Below, one piece after another: positions 5,538 to 5,573 of a stretch of DNA of 5,573 nucleotides. The notes beneath the pieces were generated by a model that worked only from the letters and a program-made list of their open reading frames with translations, was not told where the DNA came from and ran no database searches. Source of the DNA: Alphaproteobacteria bacterium (GTDB lineage: Bacteria > Pseudomonadota > Alphaproteobacteria > Sphingomonadales > Sphingomonadaceae). Location: positions 1 to 5,573 of the forward strand of contig VBAE01000123.1 in the NCBI GenBank assembly GCA_005882415.1, written 5' to 3'. The position numbers and the translations under genes are program-made. Numbering within the stretch: the first letter of the stretch is position 1; every line of letters starts with the position of its first letter.

Positions 5538-5566
5538 AGGCTGTGCCATCGCGGCGGCCCCGTCAA
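5538..5566 (-). promoter_or_regulatory. Possible promoter of the DUF4139 pair
   Basis: On the minus strand, TTGACG (5561-5566) is a good -35. At 17 bp the -10 position holds CAGCCT (5538-5543), a poor match. A start near 5530 would give a very short 5' UTR that just includes the ribosome binding site. The true promoter may lie beyond the right edge. Confidence 0.25.
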
Positions 5567-5573
5567 CGGATTG

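Overview
The window looks like chromosomal DNA of a sphingomonad alphaproteobacterium (order Sphingomonadales). The left edge carries the 5' end of a 16S rRNA gene whose sequence is of Sphingomonas/Sphingosinicella/Sphingomicrobium type. The protein genes are GC-rich and their products (CBS protein, YciA thioesterase, DUF4139 proteins) resemble sphingomonad homologues. The genus cannot be settled from 408 bases of 16S.

Layout. Positions 1-408 (minus strand) are the first quarter or so of 16S rRNA; the rest of the rRNA operon lies off the left edge. Positions 409 to about 1160 (minus strand) are the rRNA leader and promoter region. It has three well-formed sigma70-type promoters, each with a 17-bp spacer, two boxA-like antitermination motifs and several hairpins. 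Upstream on the same strand is a two-CBS-domain protein gene (1318-1746). Divergent from it is a two-gene plus-strand unit, 1836-2521: a small two-helix membrane protein whose stop overlaps the start of a YciA-family acyl-CoA thioesterase gene. The right half (2526-5513, minus strand) is a tandem pair of exported DUF4139 proteins 2 bp apart, converging on the thioesterase gene with only 4 bp between stop codons.

The two DUF4139 genes are paralogues and are probably co-transcribed from the right. The upstream copy (4160-5513) is broken: about 17 residues are missing at position 4433 and the frame shifts there, although the remaining 90 C-terminal codons are still open. The downstream copy (2526-4157) is intact. 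In a loop where its sister has unrelated sequence, it carries a stretch that reads like the TonB box and early plug of a TonB-dependent receptor.

No mobile element, CRISPR array, tRNA or phage gene was seen. The points most worth a second look are the TonB-box/plug-like segment in a DUF4139 protein, the disrupted paralogue beside it, and the long three-promoter, two-boxA rRNA leader.
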